From: G965230065 sp965230065 | GTDB taxonomy: Bacteria > Bacteroidota > Bacteroidia > Cytophagales > Cyclobacteriaceae | Direction of reading: 5' to 3' | Assembly (NCBI GenBank): GCA_965230065.1 | Contig: OZ245942.1 | Coordinates: 5,642,001-5,706,000, forward strand | DNA length: 64,000 bases | Part shown: positions 55,596 through 63,065 of the stretch, one piece after another | How the letters are laid out: each line of letters opens with the position of its first letter | How positions within the stretch are numbered: the first letter of the stretch is position 1 | Program-made: the position numbers and the translations under genes | The notes under the pieces: generated by a model | Seen by the model: only the letters and a program-made list of their open reading frames with translations | The model's database searches: none | Told to the model about the DNA's origin: nothing

Positions 55596-56390
55596 ATGGG
55601 TGAAAATTTATCTGTTATGAAAAGGGTTTTACATGCAATTGCGGTAGATGACAATCCTGCTGCGCTCACAACGATCGAGGGATATGCCAGAAAAATAGAT
55701 TGGCTTGAACTGGACAGGTGCTTTACGGAAGCTTTGGCCGGAATTGACCATCTCAAAAACCATCCGGTGGATATGGTATTTCTGGATGTAGAAATGGATG
55801 ATATATCTGGCTTAGATTTTATCAAAATCATAAAGGATAAAGGCATGATGCAACCCCTATTTGTCATAATATCTGCCCATGAGCAATATGCCCTGAAAGG
55901 CTTTGAACTCAATGTAGTGGATTATCTACACAAGCCTATTTCTTACAACCGTTTTGTACATGCGGTTGAGCGGGTGTATGATCGTCTTTCGCAAGTAGCT
56001 CAAAAGGAACTCATTGGAAACGGACAGGCTATTAGCCAGGAACATGCTTTTTCAGGCTATGTCTTCGTTAATCATGACAGAAAGCTGGTTAAAGTCCATA
56101 AAGACGATATCACTTACATTCAATCAGATGGGCACTATTGTTATCTATACCTGGCTGATCAACCACGTAAACATATCTCTTATAGCCTTTTGGAAATGGA
56201 AAATATATTATCAGAAAGTAGTTTTTTAAGGATCCATAAAAGCTTTTTGGTTAATGTAAAACATATTCAGGAAATAGACTCCCGTTCTGAGTCAAGCTAT
56301 CTTTTGCTGGACGATGGGGAGCAGCTTCCCATTGGTATCACCTATCGTCCATTGGTGCAACAGCTCTCCCGCAACCTTTCCAGCTTGTGA
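55596..56390 (+). CDS. LytTR response regulator 1
   Basis: This 264-residue protein starts at ATG 55596 or, more likely, 55617 (MKRVLHAIAVDD). The receiver domain has AVDDNPAAL, the phosphorylated Asp in MVFLDVEMDDISGLDF and YLHKPISYNRF. The LytTR DNA-binding domain (about residues 160-264) has DDITYIQSDGHYCYLYL and FLRIHKSFLVNVKHIQEI. It follows the kinase and peptidase genes in the same operon and is a good candidate to bind 21-bp-spaced repeats. Confidence 0.93.
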   Translation: MGENLSVMKRVLHAIAVDDNPAALTTIEGYARKIDWLELDRCFTEALAGIDHLKNHPVDMVFLDVEMDDISGLDFIKIIKDKGMMQPLFVIISAHEQYALKGFELNVVDYLHKPISYNRFVHAVERVYDRLSQVAQKELIGNGQAISQEHAFSGYVFVNHDRKLVKVHKDDITYIQSDGHYCYLYLADQPRKHISYSLLEMENILSESSFLRIHKSFLVNVKHIQEIDSRSESSYLLLDDGEQLPIGITYRPLVQQLSRNLSSL

Positions 56391-56426
56391 TATTTTCAAT
56401 CTAACCCATCTACTAAAATAATTGAT

Positions 56427-57176
56427 ATGAATTGTGTGGTCATTGATGATAATCCCGCTGACCGGGATTTGCTATGTGCCATGATAGATCAAACCCCAGG
56501 TATATCTTTGATAAGTTCGTTTGAATTGGGGCTAACCGCTCTGGAATTTTTGAAGCAAAACAACCCGGTAGATCTCATTTTTTTAGATATTGAAATGCCA
56601 GATATTTCCGGCTTGTATTTCCTGGAATTGTTGCCAAACACCCATTCATGCCTTACTGTGTTTACTTCCGGACATACTGCCCCTGCCATTTTAGGGATTA
56701 ACCAGTATGACCAAGTCATTGGCTTTTTGGAAAAAATTTATTCATACCAGGAATTTTTCCGCGTTATTCAGAAAGCCCGTCGTTTACTTTCGCAGGGTAA
56801 TTTTTCAGATACCAACCACCCAATTCTTAAAGAAAAAGAAACAGTTTTTATCAAAACAAGTTTTAACCGGAAAGAGAGATATGAGCGAATTAGTCTCTAT
56901 GATTTGCTTTTCATCCGAAGTGAGCGAAATTATGTGCATCTGGTCACGGACAACAATGAATACCTTATAAAAAATTCGCTCAGCGATATGGAGCGGCAAC
57001 TCCACAGCAAAAACTTTATCCGTGTCCACAAATCCTACCTTATTAATCTTCAACGAATCTGTCGCATTGAAGCAAAGCAAGTCCTGATGGATAATGAAAA
57101 TGCAGTACCTGTTAGTGAGACTTACCGACCTGATTTAATACAGCATGTCAGTGGATTTTCCATTGAGGACAAGTAA
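56427..57176 (+). CDS. LytTR response regulator 2
   Basis: This 249-residue protein has a receiver domain (CVVIDDNPADRDL, phosphorylated Asp in LIFLDIEMPDISGLYF) and a LytTR domain (LYDLLFIRSERNYVHLVTDN, FIRVHKSYLINLQRICRI). The receiver's conserved Lys-Pro is altered (GFLEKIYS, no proline). The gene starts 36 bp after regulator 1. Two different LytTR regulators in one operon could recognise the two different repeat words seen (CATGAAC and TTTCATCCCCTT). Confidence 0.92.
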   Translation: MNCVVIDDNPADRDLLCAMIDQTPGISLISSFELGLTALEFLKQNNPVDLIFLDIEMPDISGLYFLELLPNTHSCLTVFTSGHTAPAILGINQYDQVIGFLEKIYSYQEFFRVIQKARRLLSQGNFSDTNHPILKEKETVFIKTSFNRKERYERISLYDLLFIRSERNYVHLVTDNNEYLIKNSLSDMERQLHSKNFIRVHKSYLINLQRICRIEAKQVLMDNENAVPVSETYRPDLIQHVSGFSIEDK

Positions 57177-57186
57177 GCCTCATTAT

Positions 57187-57219
57187 TTTCATCCCCTTAA
57201 AATACCCTTTCATCCCCTT
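57187..57219. promoter_or_regulatory. Pair of 12-bp direct repeats at 21-bp spacing
   Basis: TTTCATCCCCTT occurs at 57187-57198 and again, perfectly, at 57208-57219, 21 bp apart. It lies just after the second LytTR gene and upstream of a small gene at 57334. The spacing equals that of the CATGAAC array, suggesting a second LytTR site with another specificity. Confidence 0.65.
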
Positions 57220-57333
57220 CAGTTAGTGCTTGAAAAGTAAGTTCCCTGTTAGTTTGGCGTAAGTTGGGCTGGGCTTTAATTTTAAACTTTAGCCTCGATA
57301 AACTACCATAAATAATACATTATTCTACTGAAA

Positions 57334-57540
57334 ATGGAAGAAAAGAACCAGCCTGAAAGGGTTCAAAATAATGCATCAAATGACTTATCAAAAGGTGAGC
57401 TAACATCTGAGTACAAGGAATTATTCATGGCTTACCAAAATATGAAATACGAGCGGGATATACTCAGGAAAGCATTGAATGTATACCACAAAGAATTGGG
57501 AGTGCCAGCATATCCAATGAACCTAGACTTTAATCAATAA
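57334..57540 (+). CDS. Small coiled-coil protein of unknown function
   Basis: This 68-residue protein has a disordered N-terminus and a predicted coiled coil (ELFMAYQNMKYERDILRKAL). That stretch resembles the helical tail of IS3-type OrfA transposase subunits but lacks the preceding HTH, so it may be a fragment or an independent small regulator. A possible promoter (TTTG at 57253, TAATTTTA at 57277) and the 21-bp-spaced repeats lie upstream. It may therefore be an output gene of the signalling system. Confidence 0.5.
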   Translation: MEEKNQPERVQNNASNDLSKGELTSEYKELFMAYQNMKYERDILRKALNVYHKELGVPAYPMNLDFNQ

Positions 57541-57567
57541 TTGATGTTTAACGAAAATGCCCAATTT

Positions 57568-59445
57568 CTACTCATAAATATTTGGATATTGCTGCACTAT
57601 TCCCTCTACTTCTTTTCTAATTTTTTGGAAGTTTTCATCTAAAGCTGCTGCCCCTGTAGCCTCTTCAATACTAGCGAAACCCTCTATTTGATATTTTTGC
57701 TTTGATTTTACTTGCTGGGTTTGCGCCCTAAAGTAAGGGATTGTTGATTCCACGCTTTGTCCTATAAACTCACCCGGTTGTAGTTGCATCACTTCCTGAG
57801 GCTTGATAATGAACCGCTCTTGCTGGCTAATGCTGGTATTGTAAGATAGGTTCCGGCTGCCTTTACTTCCCCTACTACTGCTTTTGGAGTAATTGGTAAT
57901 CGACCGCTCTTCCCTTCCTATCATCTCCGATACCGCTTTGGCAGTTTGTACGGAACTCACTTTTCCGTAGAACTGGTTTGAAAGGTTAGCAATTATAACT
58001 TCCGCTTTGTCCCTACCATACATATCCTGCATCTGGGCATAGTCCTGTGCCATGTATACACTAGCGACTTTATTGCTCCTTGCGGTGGCTGGTATCATTT
58101 CAAACTTGGGAATATAAAGTGTGGGTGCTTCGTCCAGTAAGACAAAGCTTTTATGTTTGCCTTGTTTGTTCATCTGCTTTAAAGCCACAGTGATAATGAG
58201 TGAAATGACCGGGCTAAAGGTATCCACCATACCAGGGTCAGAACCGAGGCAGAGTAGTTTGGGGTTGGCCGGGTCGTTTATGTTCATATCAAAGTCAGCT
58301 CCTGTCAAGGCCCATACAATTTCTGGGCTATTAATTTTACTGACCATGATTTGTAAAGAGGCAATTACCCCGGCAATCTGCTTTTCTGCTTTATTTTGAA
58401 TAGCTGTAGCAATGCTGCGCACCATATCAGCACTTTGGGGATTGGCTTCCAGCATACTAATGACATGGGAATAATCTTTATAAAGTATTGTGTTAATTAC
58501 ATGGGGAAGCGTACAATAATCAGAATGCTCAGAGCGAAAAAACCAGATGAGTGAAGCCAGCCAGGCAATGGCTGAATTAGAAAAGAAATCCCGCTGCTTA
58601 ATGGTACTTGTATCCAGGTTGTTGACAATGGCACGGGCATATTCCTCGGCATGGGCTACAGTGGGTATATTCTCCGGCGATAATGGGTTACAACGATGGG
58701 ATAAGTTAGGGTTTTCAAGGTTGATGATGTAGAAATTGATTCTATTATCCTTTTCATACAAATGCAGTGTGGTATTGATTTCATTGGCTAAGGTGGGAAA
58801 TTTAAAATCATACAAAACGCCACAGAAATCTTTTTGGATAAACTGGTGCAAAAAAGCATTGCCAATACTGGCAGATTTTCCTGATCCGGATGAACCAATG
58901 ACCAATGTGCCCCGGTATGGGTTAGCCACATTAATGAAGCCTTTTTCCGTTGAGATACAAATACTATCTTCATTGTCCATTTTTAGTTTCTCTGAAATCT
59001 CTTGCTTGCTGACAGATAGCTTTCTCAATAATGCCAAGAGCAAAGGAATACCCAGCAGCATTCCTAAAAATGAACCTGGGTATAGGTAGTAAATCAATGA
59101 AGCTTTATAGGTGGAAATTGTACATAATCCATAAACAGATAAAACAGTTAAGGAGCCAACTGCTAATACCCTACCCCACCACCTATGCTTTATTGCAGAT
59201 GGTTGTTTTGTTTGTGAAGTAGTCTTGATAATTGTCCATGTCAGGGCTGAATAAGTAAGTAAAGTGGTAACCCTTAATATTTTGCCTAGTCCAAGTACCA
59301 ATCTTGCACCTTTTTGTAACAGTGGATGTAGCTTTACTAAACTATCAACATCTATTAGCACCAGAAGATAGTATTCAAGCATCAGCGATAAGATGAGTAC
59401 CGCAAAAAGCATAAAAAAAATTTCTAAAGTAGAAGAATGTTGCAT
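57568..59445 (-). CDS. Type IV coupling protein (VirD4/TraG/MobC-like)
   Basis: This 625-residue protein has four or so transmembrane helices in its first 160 residues. Walker A is GTLVIGSSGSGKSASIGN, Walker B KSFVLLDEAPTLYIPKFE, with ATARSNKVASVYMAQDYAQ downstream. These mark the TraD/TraG/VirD4 family, which brings relaxase-bound DNA to the transfer channel. It overlaps the relaxase gene by 1 bp. The Bacteroides counterpart is called MobC. A transfer channel is not seen in the window, so it may use that of another element. Confidence 0.9.
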   Translation of the reverse strand: MQHSSTLEIFFMLFAVLILSLMLEYYLLVLIDVDSLVKLHPLLQKGARLVLGLGKILRVTTLLTYSALTWTIIKTTSQTKQPSAIKHRWWGRVLAVGSLTVLSVYGLCTISTYKASLIYYLYPGSFLGMLLGIPLLLALLRKLSVSKQEISEKLKMDNEDSICISTEKGFINVANPYRGTLVIGSSGSGKSASIGNAFLHQFIQKDFCGVLYDFKFPTLANEINTTLHLYEKDNRINFYIINLENPNLSHRCNPLSPENIPTVAHAEEYARAIVNNLDTSTIKQRDFFSNSAIAWLASLIWFFRSEHSDYCTLPHVINTILYKDYSHVISMLEANPQSADMVRSIATAIQNKAEKQIAGVIASLQIMVSKINSPEIVWALTGADFDMNINDPANPKLLCLGSDPGMVDTFSPVISLIITVALKQMNKQGKHKSFVLLDEAPTLYIPKFEMIPATARSNKVASVYMAQDYAQMQDMYGRDKAEVIIANLSNQFYGKVSSVQTAKAVSEMIGREERSITNYSKSSSRGSKGSRNLSYNTSISQQERFIIKPQEVMQLQPGEFIGQSVESTIPYFRAQTQQVKSKQKYQIEGFASIEEATGAAALDENFQKIRKEVEGIVQQYPNIYE

Positions 59446-60446
59446 TATTGCTCCAATTGTTGGTGCTGCTGCTGAGAAGTTTTTCGTTTCTTTTTTAGTT
59501 TGCCCAGCCCTTTTTCTTCTTCAAAGTTTTGCCCCAAATGCTGCACACCTTTAGACCAGCTAATCAGGCCAGGTTCGGGAAAATTGATTTTTTCATCTTT
59601 ACCGGTTTGCAGGAAATGATAAGGATTGTTAACCCCCTTACCTTGCTGATACTGTTGGGTGAGGTGGTGCAGGTTAAAAAAGAAACCTTTTCCATATTCC
59701 TTTTCTTTTCCAATGGATAAAACTTTGTCTACATCAATCTTTTGACTACCCGTGAAATATTGGTTGAGATGGTTAATACGGTAACGGATGCGCTCCTGGT
59801 GACGAGCTTCCGTTACTTCAGGCATACCGGCCGTGAGTTTTGCAGATATGGTAGGTTTTTGGTAATCAAATATCTGTTGAAAAGTCCTTCCATTTGCTAC
59901 CTGCCAATCTTTTATAGTAAAGTGGCTTTTACGGCCTTTTGGATTTAAACGATACTCTCCTGATTTGTCCTTACCACTGACCAAAATATGAACGTGGGTA
60001 TGCTGACCAGCTTTAACTTGCCCCTTCTGTTCGCCTTCTTTTTCCTTCCGGTCTTGATGGATGGTTGCAAACCATACCAGATCAGAGGATTTTAATTGCT
60101 TGCCATCAGGAAGGTTAAAGTTGCGGGCATAATTTTCCACTACCGCCCTGGTATAACCCTTTAATTTTTTGGGGTCATTGCCAAGGTGGTTGATTTCATC
60201 TTCTGAGGGGGAAAGCACAATGGAATAAAACTTTTCCTGTGCTTTTCGCAAACCCTTCGCATTGACATCTATTTCCGATTTTACTTGTTCTGCGGTGATG
60301 TCTGATTGTGTATCATTAAAGAACTCGGTTTCCTTATTTTGCTCCCTTGCCTCGTGCCCCAGATAAGTAACAACCTTGCTGCTGGAACCACGATTGGCAA
60401 AGACAAAATGGCCATTGCGCCTGGGGTCAATAATTTTACTGTGCAT
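59445..60446 (-). CDS. Relaxase/mobilisation nuclease (HxH motif, DUF5712-like)
   Basis: This 333-residue protein has the relaxase metal-binding motif in AGQHTHVHILVSGKD, an N-terminal FVFANRGSSSKVVTYLG segment and LVWFATIHQDRKEKEG, consistent with a Bacteroidota mobilisation relaxase of the DUF5712 type. A clear catalytic Tyr is not obvious to me; Tyr26-28 in KVVTYLGHEAREQ is a candidate. It would nick the element at oriT, possibly the palindrome just upstream. The C-terminus is basic and Gln-rich. It is followed by the coupling protein. Confidence 0.8.
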   Translation of the reverse strand: MHSKIIDPRRNGHFVFANRGSSSKVVTYLGHEAREQNKETEFFNDTQSDITAEQVKSEIDVNAKGLRKAQEKFYSIVLSPSEDEINHLGNDPKKLKGYTRAVVENYARNFNLPDGKQLKSSDLVWFATIHQDRKEKEGEQKGQVKAGQHTHVHILVSGKDKSGEYRLNPKGRKSHFTIKDWQVANGRTFQQIFDYQKPTISAKLTAGMPEVTEARHQERIRYRINHLNQYFTGSQKIDVDKVLSIGKEKEYGKGFFFNLHHLTQQYQQGKGVNNPYHFLQTGKDEKINFPEPGLISWSKGVQHLGQNFEEEKGLGKLKKKRKTSQQQHQQLEQ

Positions 60447-60491
60447 GGGTGGGTGGATTTTTGGGTTTGGGTATTAGGGTTTGGATTCTAG

Positions 60492-60510
60492 TCCCGGCCT
60501 TGTGCCGGGA
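60492..60510. repeat. Palindrome upstream of relaxase, candidate oriT
   Basis: tcccggc-cttgt-gccggga, a perfect 7-bp stem, lies between the BfmA/BtgA-like gene and the relaxase start. A G/T-rich stretch of repeated gggtttggg-like words lies beside it. Origins of transfer are often found here; it could also be a terminator. Confidence 0.45.
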
Positions 60511-60532
60511 TTGGGTTTTAGTTGTCTATTTG

Positions 60533-60940
60533 TTAATCATAATGATGCTGGTTTTTATTGGCCTGTTTTAACCTTTCGGATAGGTACTGTTGGTCTTTCT
60601 GCTGCAATTGGCGGAAGGTGGTTTCGTCTTCGGTGATGAGTGTCAGCAGGTGGTTCACTGACAATTCACTTAAAATCCGGGCTTTGACAGTTTCCATATA
60701 TAAGTCCCTGAGCTGGTGCTTTTCCTGGTAAGACAGGTAAGAAAAGATACGGTCTACCGCTTGCTGCACGCTTTGCTTACTGGTTTCCGGTTGGTAAGAC
60801 CTGGGGTCTAAGTGGCGATCTATGAAAAACCTGCTACAGGTTTCCACATAATCTTTGTGGGATAACTTAAAGCGTCTGCTTTCCTGTTCAATCTGTCGGT
60901 GGGTTTCATTTGAAACATTGATCTTTTTACTACTGCTCAT
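60533..60940 (-). CDS. BfmA/BtgA-like mobilisation accessory protein
   Basis: This 135-residue protein begins with a ribbon-helix-helix-like segment (KKINVSNETHRQIEQESRRF, then KLSHKDYVETCSRFF), as in Bacteroides BfmA/BtgA. The rest is helical and Gln-rich. Such proteins bind oriT next to the relaxase and help form the relaxosome. It lies directly upstream of the relaxase gene on the same strand. Confidence 0.8.
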   Translation of the reverse strand: MSSSKKINVSNETHRQIEQESRRFKLSHKDYVETCSRFFIDRHLDPRSYQPETSKQSVQQAVDRIFSYLSYQEKHQLRDLYMETVKARILSELSVNHLLTLITEDETTFRQLQQKDQQYLSERLKQANKNQHHYD

Positions 60941-61103
60941 TTGAGATGATTTTTTAAAGGTACTTTAGTGGTTACTTTGAAACGGGTTGATTATCAATTA
61001 TTTAGGGCGAACAAGTACTCTGAATAAGTAAAAGGTTTATGTAAGTACTTGAAAATCAGAAAAATAACAGGGTACTTGCACTTACCCATCTTGCTATAAA
61101 AAA

Positions 61104-61784
61104 CTACTTCCTCCTGTCAGGGGCTTCTGCTGGAAAGCAGACCAGATTGCACATTTCTCTCAGGCAAGAGCGAACTATTTTACCATATTTTCTTTCCAAT
61201 TCCTCTGCATTGCACCTGGTGGTAACATGGGTAATCATTCCATATCGTAAGTACAAGTTCTCGCGGTCCAGCAAAATTTCTTCCATTACGTTATACTCAT
61301 TGCCAAACAATTTCACCAGTTTTTCATCACCCAAACTATCAAAGCAGATGGCGATGGGGCGATCATACTGCAACGCTGCCCCAAATCCTGTAGACTTCTT
61401 TTCAAAGCATTTTGAACCGTACCTTTCTAGCACTGTATTGCCCTCTTCCTTGAACATTCTGGCAACAATTCTCGAAGCAATTACTTGATATCGCCCCCTG
61501 GCAAAAAGTTGCATTAAGGTAGTTTTACCACAACCTACAGGGCCGAGCAATAGCAATCCTTTTTTGGGGTTAATTTTTAGTGACTGACACTTTGGTTTGT
61601 GGGCCAGAAAATAGGCCAGTACAGCCTCTAATACAGAATTGTTGGAAGCATCTATTTCAAAGTTTGGAAAAACTCTTTTGAGTTCTTTTTGAAATTGTTG
61701 CCATAGAAATTTAAACTCAAAGTGGGATGCTGTAGTCTTTGGGTTGGGGTGCTGTATTTCCACTGCTGTATTGTATGGGTTCAT
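61104..61784 (-). CDS. AAA+ ATPase, DnaC/IstB-like
   Basis: Taken from ATG 61784 (MNPYNTAVEIQHPN), about 226 residues; an upstream ATG at 61820 is possible. Motifs are GLLLLGPVGCGKTTLMQLFA (Walker A), PIAICFDSLGDEK (Walker B-like) and MITHVTTRCNAEELERKYG (sensor region). It resembles DnaC-type helicase loaders or IstB helpers found in element replication modules. It overlaps the upstream HTH gene by 68 bp or more, which suggests close translational coupling. Role inferred from family and context. Confidence 0.8.
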   Translation of the reverse strand: MNPYNTAVEIQHPNPKTTASHFEFKFLWQQFQKELKRVFPNFEIDASNNSVLEAVLAYFLAHKPKCQSLKINPKKGLLLLGPVGCGKTTLMQLFARGRYQVIASRIVARMFKEEGNTVLERYGSKCFEKKSTGFGAALQYDRPIAICFDSLGDEKLVKLFGNEYNVMEEILLDRENLYLRYGMITHVTTRCNAEELERKYGKIVRSCLREMCNLVCFPAEAPDRRK

Positions 61785-62556
61785 TAGAATTGGTTTTAAG
61801 TTTTTGAAAATCTTTTGCATTGAGAAGCCAGTTATTGGCAGCCGCCTGCCAGTTTTGCATATCGTTGCGTCCTACTTTCCAGCCATTGGCATCGTAATGG
61901 TTGACAAATCGCAAGGCTTGCCCTTGAACGGGAAGGCTATTCTGGCAGAGTTCTGAATTTTTCATGTAAGCCTCTACTTCTTTTACTGAGGGTTTTACAA
62001 ATTCCTTGATAGCTTCACTTCTCTTAGGAGGGGGGAACGGCGCAACCGGGGGGGAGGAAGAAGTCCTGCCTTTCTTTTCATCTGGAGACAAGCTGTTTTT
62101 TTCTTTTCGTTCCCTCCACTTTTTAGTAGATAAATCATTGACAGGTACACTATTTATTCGATAATTATAATCGATAAAATTATTTATAAGGTGTACCCCC
62201 TCATCCACCCTACTTTTGGATAGACCGCCCTCTATTTTAGGGTAGCCTCCCTCTACCGAAGAAGGGGATGGGGCCTCCTTTTCCGGTAGACCGGAGTTGA
62301 TGAAAATTTTGCGTTGGTTTCCCCGGCAAATTTCAACATATAAGTACCCTTTTTTGCAGAGTTGGTTGATCCAACGGGAGACCACTTTGGCTTTTACGCC
62401 ATAAAGGTTTGCCAGGTGGTTGTTGCCCGCCCAGCAATATCCCTGTTGGTCACAGAGGGCCTTGATTTCCCCGTAAAGTAATTTGGCGTTAGGGAGCAGG
62501 GTTTTATCAAAACGCACTTCCGGTGGAATGTTGATCTGATAAGACGGATATTTCAT
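61717..62556 (-). CDS. HTH replication-type protein
   Basis: This 279-residue protein has an N-terminal winged-helix-like domain (ALCDQQGYCWAGNNHLANLY, GVKAKVVSRWINQLCKKGY). A long disordered Pro/Ser/Lys-rich linker follows, and then a C-terminal DnaD-like stretch ending DMQNWQAAANNWLLNAKDFQ. Such HTH_36-plus-DnaD-like proteins pair with DnaC-like ATPases in phage and element replication modules. It overlaps the ATPase gene downstream and the excisionase-like gene upstream by 4 bp. Confidence 0.8.
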   Translation of the reverse strand: MKYPSYQINIPPEVRFDKTLLPNAKLLYGEIKALCDQQGYCWAGNNHLANLYGVKAKVVSRWINQLCKKGYLYVEICRGNQRKIFINSGLPEKEAPSPSSVEGGYPKIEGGLSKSRVDEGVHLINNFIDYNYRINSVPVNDLSTKKWRERKEKNSLSPDEKKGRTSSSPPVAPFPPPKRSEAIKEFVKPSVKEVEAYMKNSELCQNSLPVQGQALRFVNHYDANGWKVGRNDMQNWQAAANNWLLNAKDFQKLKTNSNEPIQYSSGNTAPQPKDYSIPL

Positions 62557-62831
62557 AGCTGATGGTTGTTTACAAGGTTTTCTTCAATCACCTTCATAAT
62601 ACCATCGTATGGGTAGTAAATTACCCCGCCCACTTTACTGTATGGTAGTGTGCCATTGATGCGCAGGTTTTGCAAGGTACCTGGGGAAATAGCTAGCATT
62701 TTTCTCACTTCTGAAGAGCGAAGCCATTGCTTGGTTTGAGGGGTGTTTTGAGAGAATACTTCCTGGAGTTCGTCCAGTAACTCTTGTTTAAAGGATAAAA
62801 GGTCGTCGGTTGTAACAATTTGTGCAGGCAT
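62553..62831 (-). CDS. Excisionase-like HTH (MerR-type) protein
   Basis: From ATG 62831 (MPAQIVTTDDLLSFK) the protein has 92 residues. The C-terminal half is an HTH_17 DNA-binding domain: WLRSSEVRKMLAISPGTLQN, LRINGTLPYSKVGGVIYYPY. Such small proteins act as excisionases or regulators beside integrases and replication genes in Bacteroides elements. The frame runs to an ATG at 62900, but two palindromes lie in the region upstream and the shorter start fits the family. It overlaps the HTH replication gene by 4 bp. Confidence 0.83.
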   Translation of the reverse strand: MPAQIVTTDDLLSFKQELLDELQEVFSQNTPQTKQWLRSSEVRKMLAISPGTLQNLRINGTLPYSKVGGVIYYPYDGIMKVIEENLVNNHQL

Positions 62832-62901
62832 AATTAATTTGCTTTTTTGATGAATAATATGCCTGCAAGTAGAGGAAAAATGATAAGCCAAAACAGTCAA
62901 C

Positions 62902-62939
62902 GGGGTTGATTAACCCCCTGTAAACTCATTGATAATGAG
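62902..62939. promoter_or_regulatory. Two adjacent palindromes upstream of excisionase-like gene
   Basis: ggggtt-gatt-aacccc (62902-62917) and ctcatt-gat-aatgag (62925-62939) are perfect inverted repeats 7 bp apart. They are probably operators for the excisionase/replication operon, perhaps bound by the HTH product itself. Confidence 0.6.
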
Positions 62940-63065
62940 CGGGTTATAAAATCATTATTTTTGAACCCAAATGTATTTGAATAAAGGAAAGTAGTGGGAT
63001 TTTCCTTGTTTTAATGAAAAATGAATACTGTGGGGTTTTATTATTTAGGGCAAAAACAATGTTAT

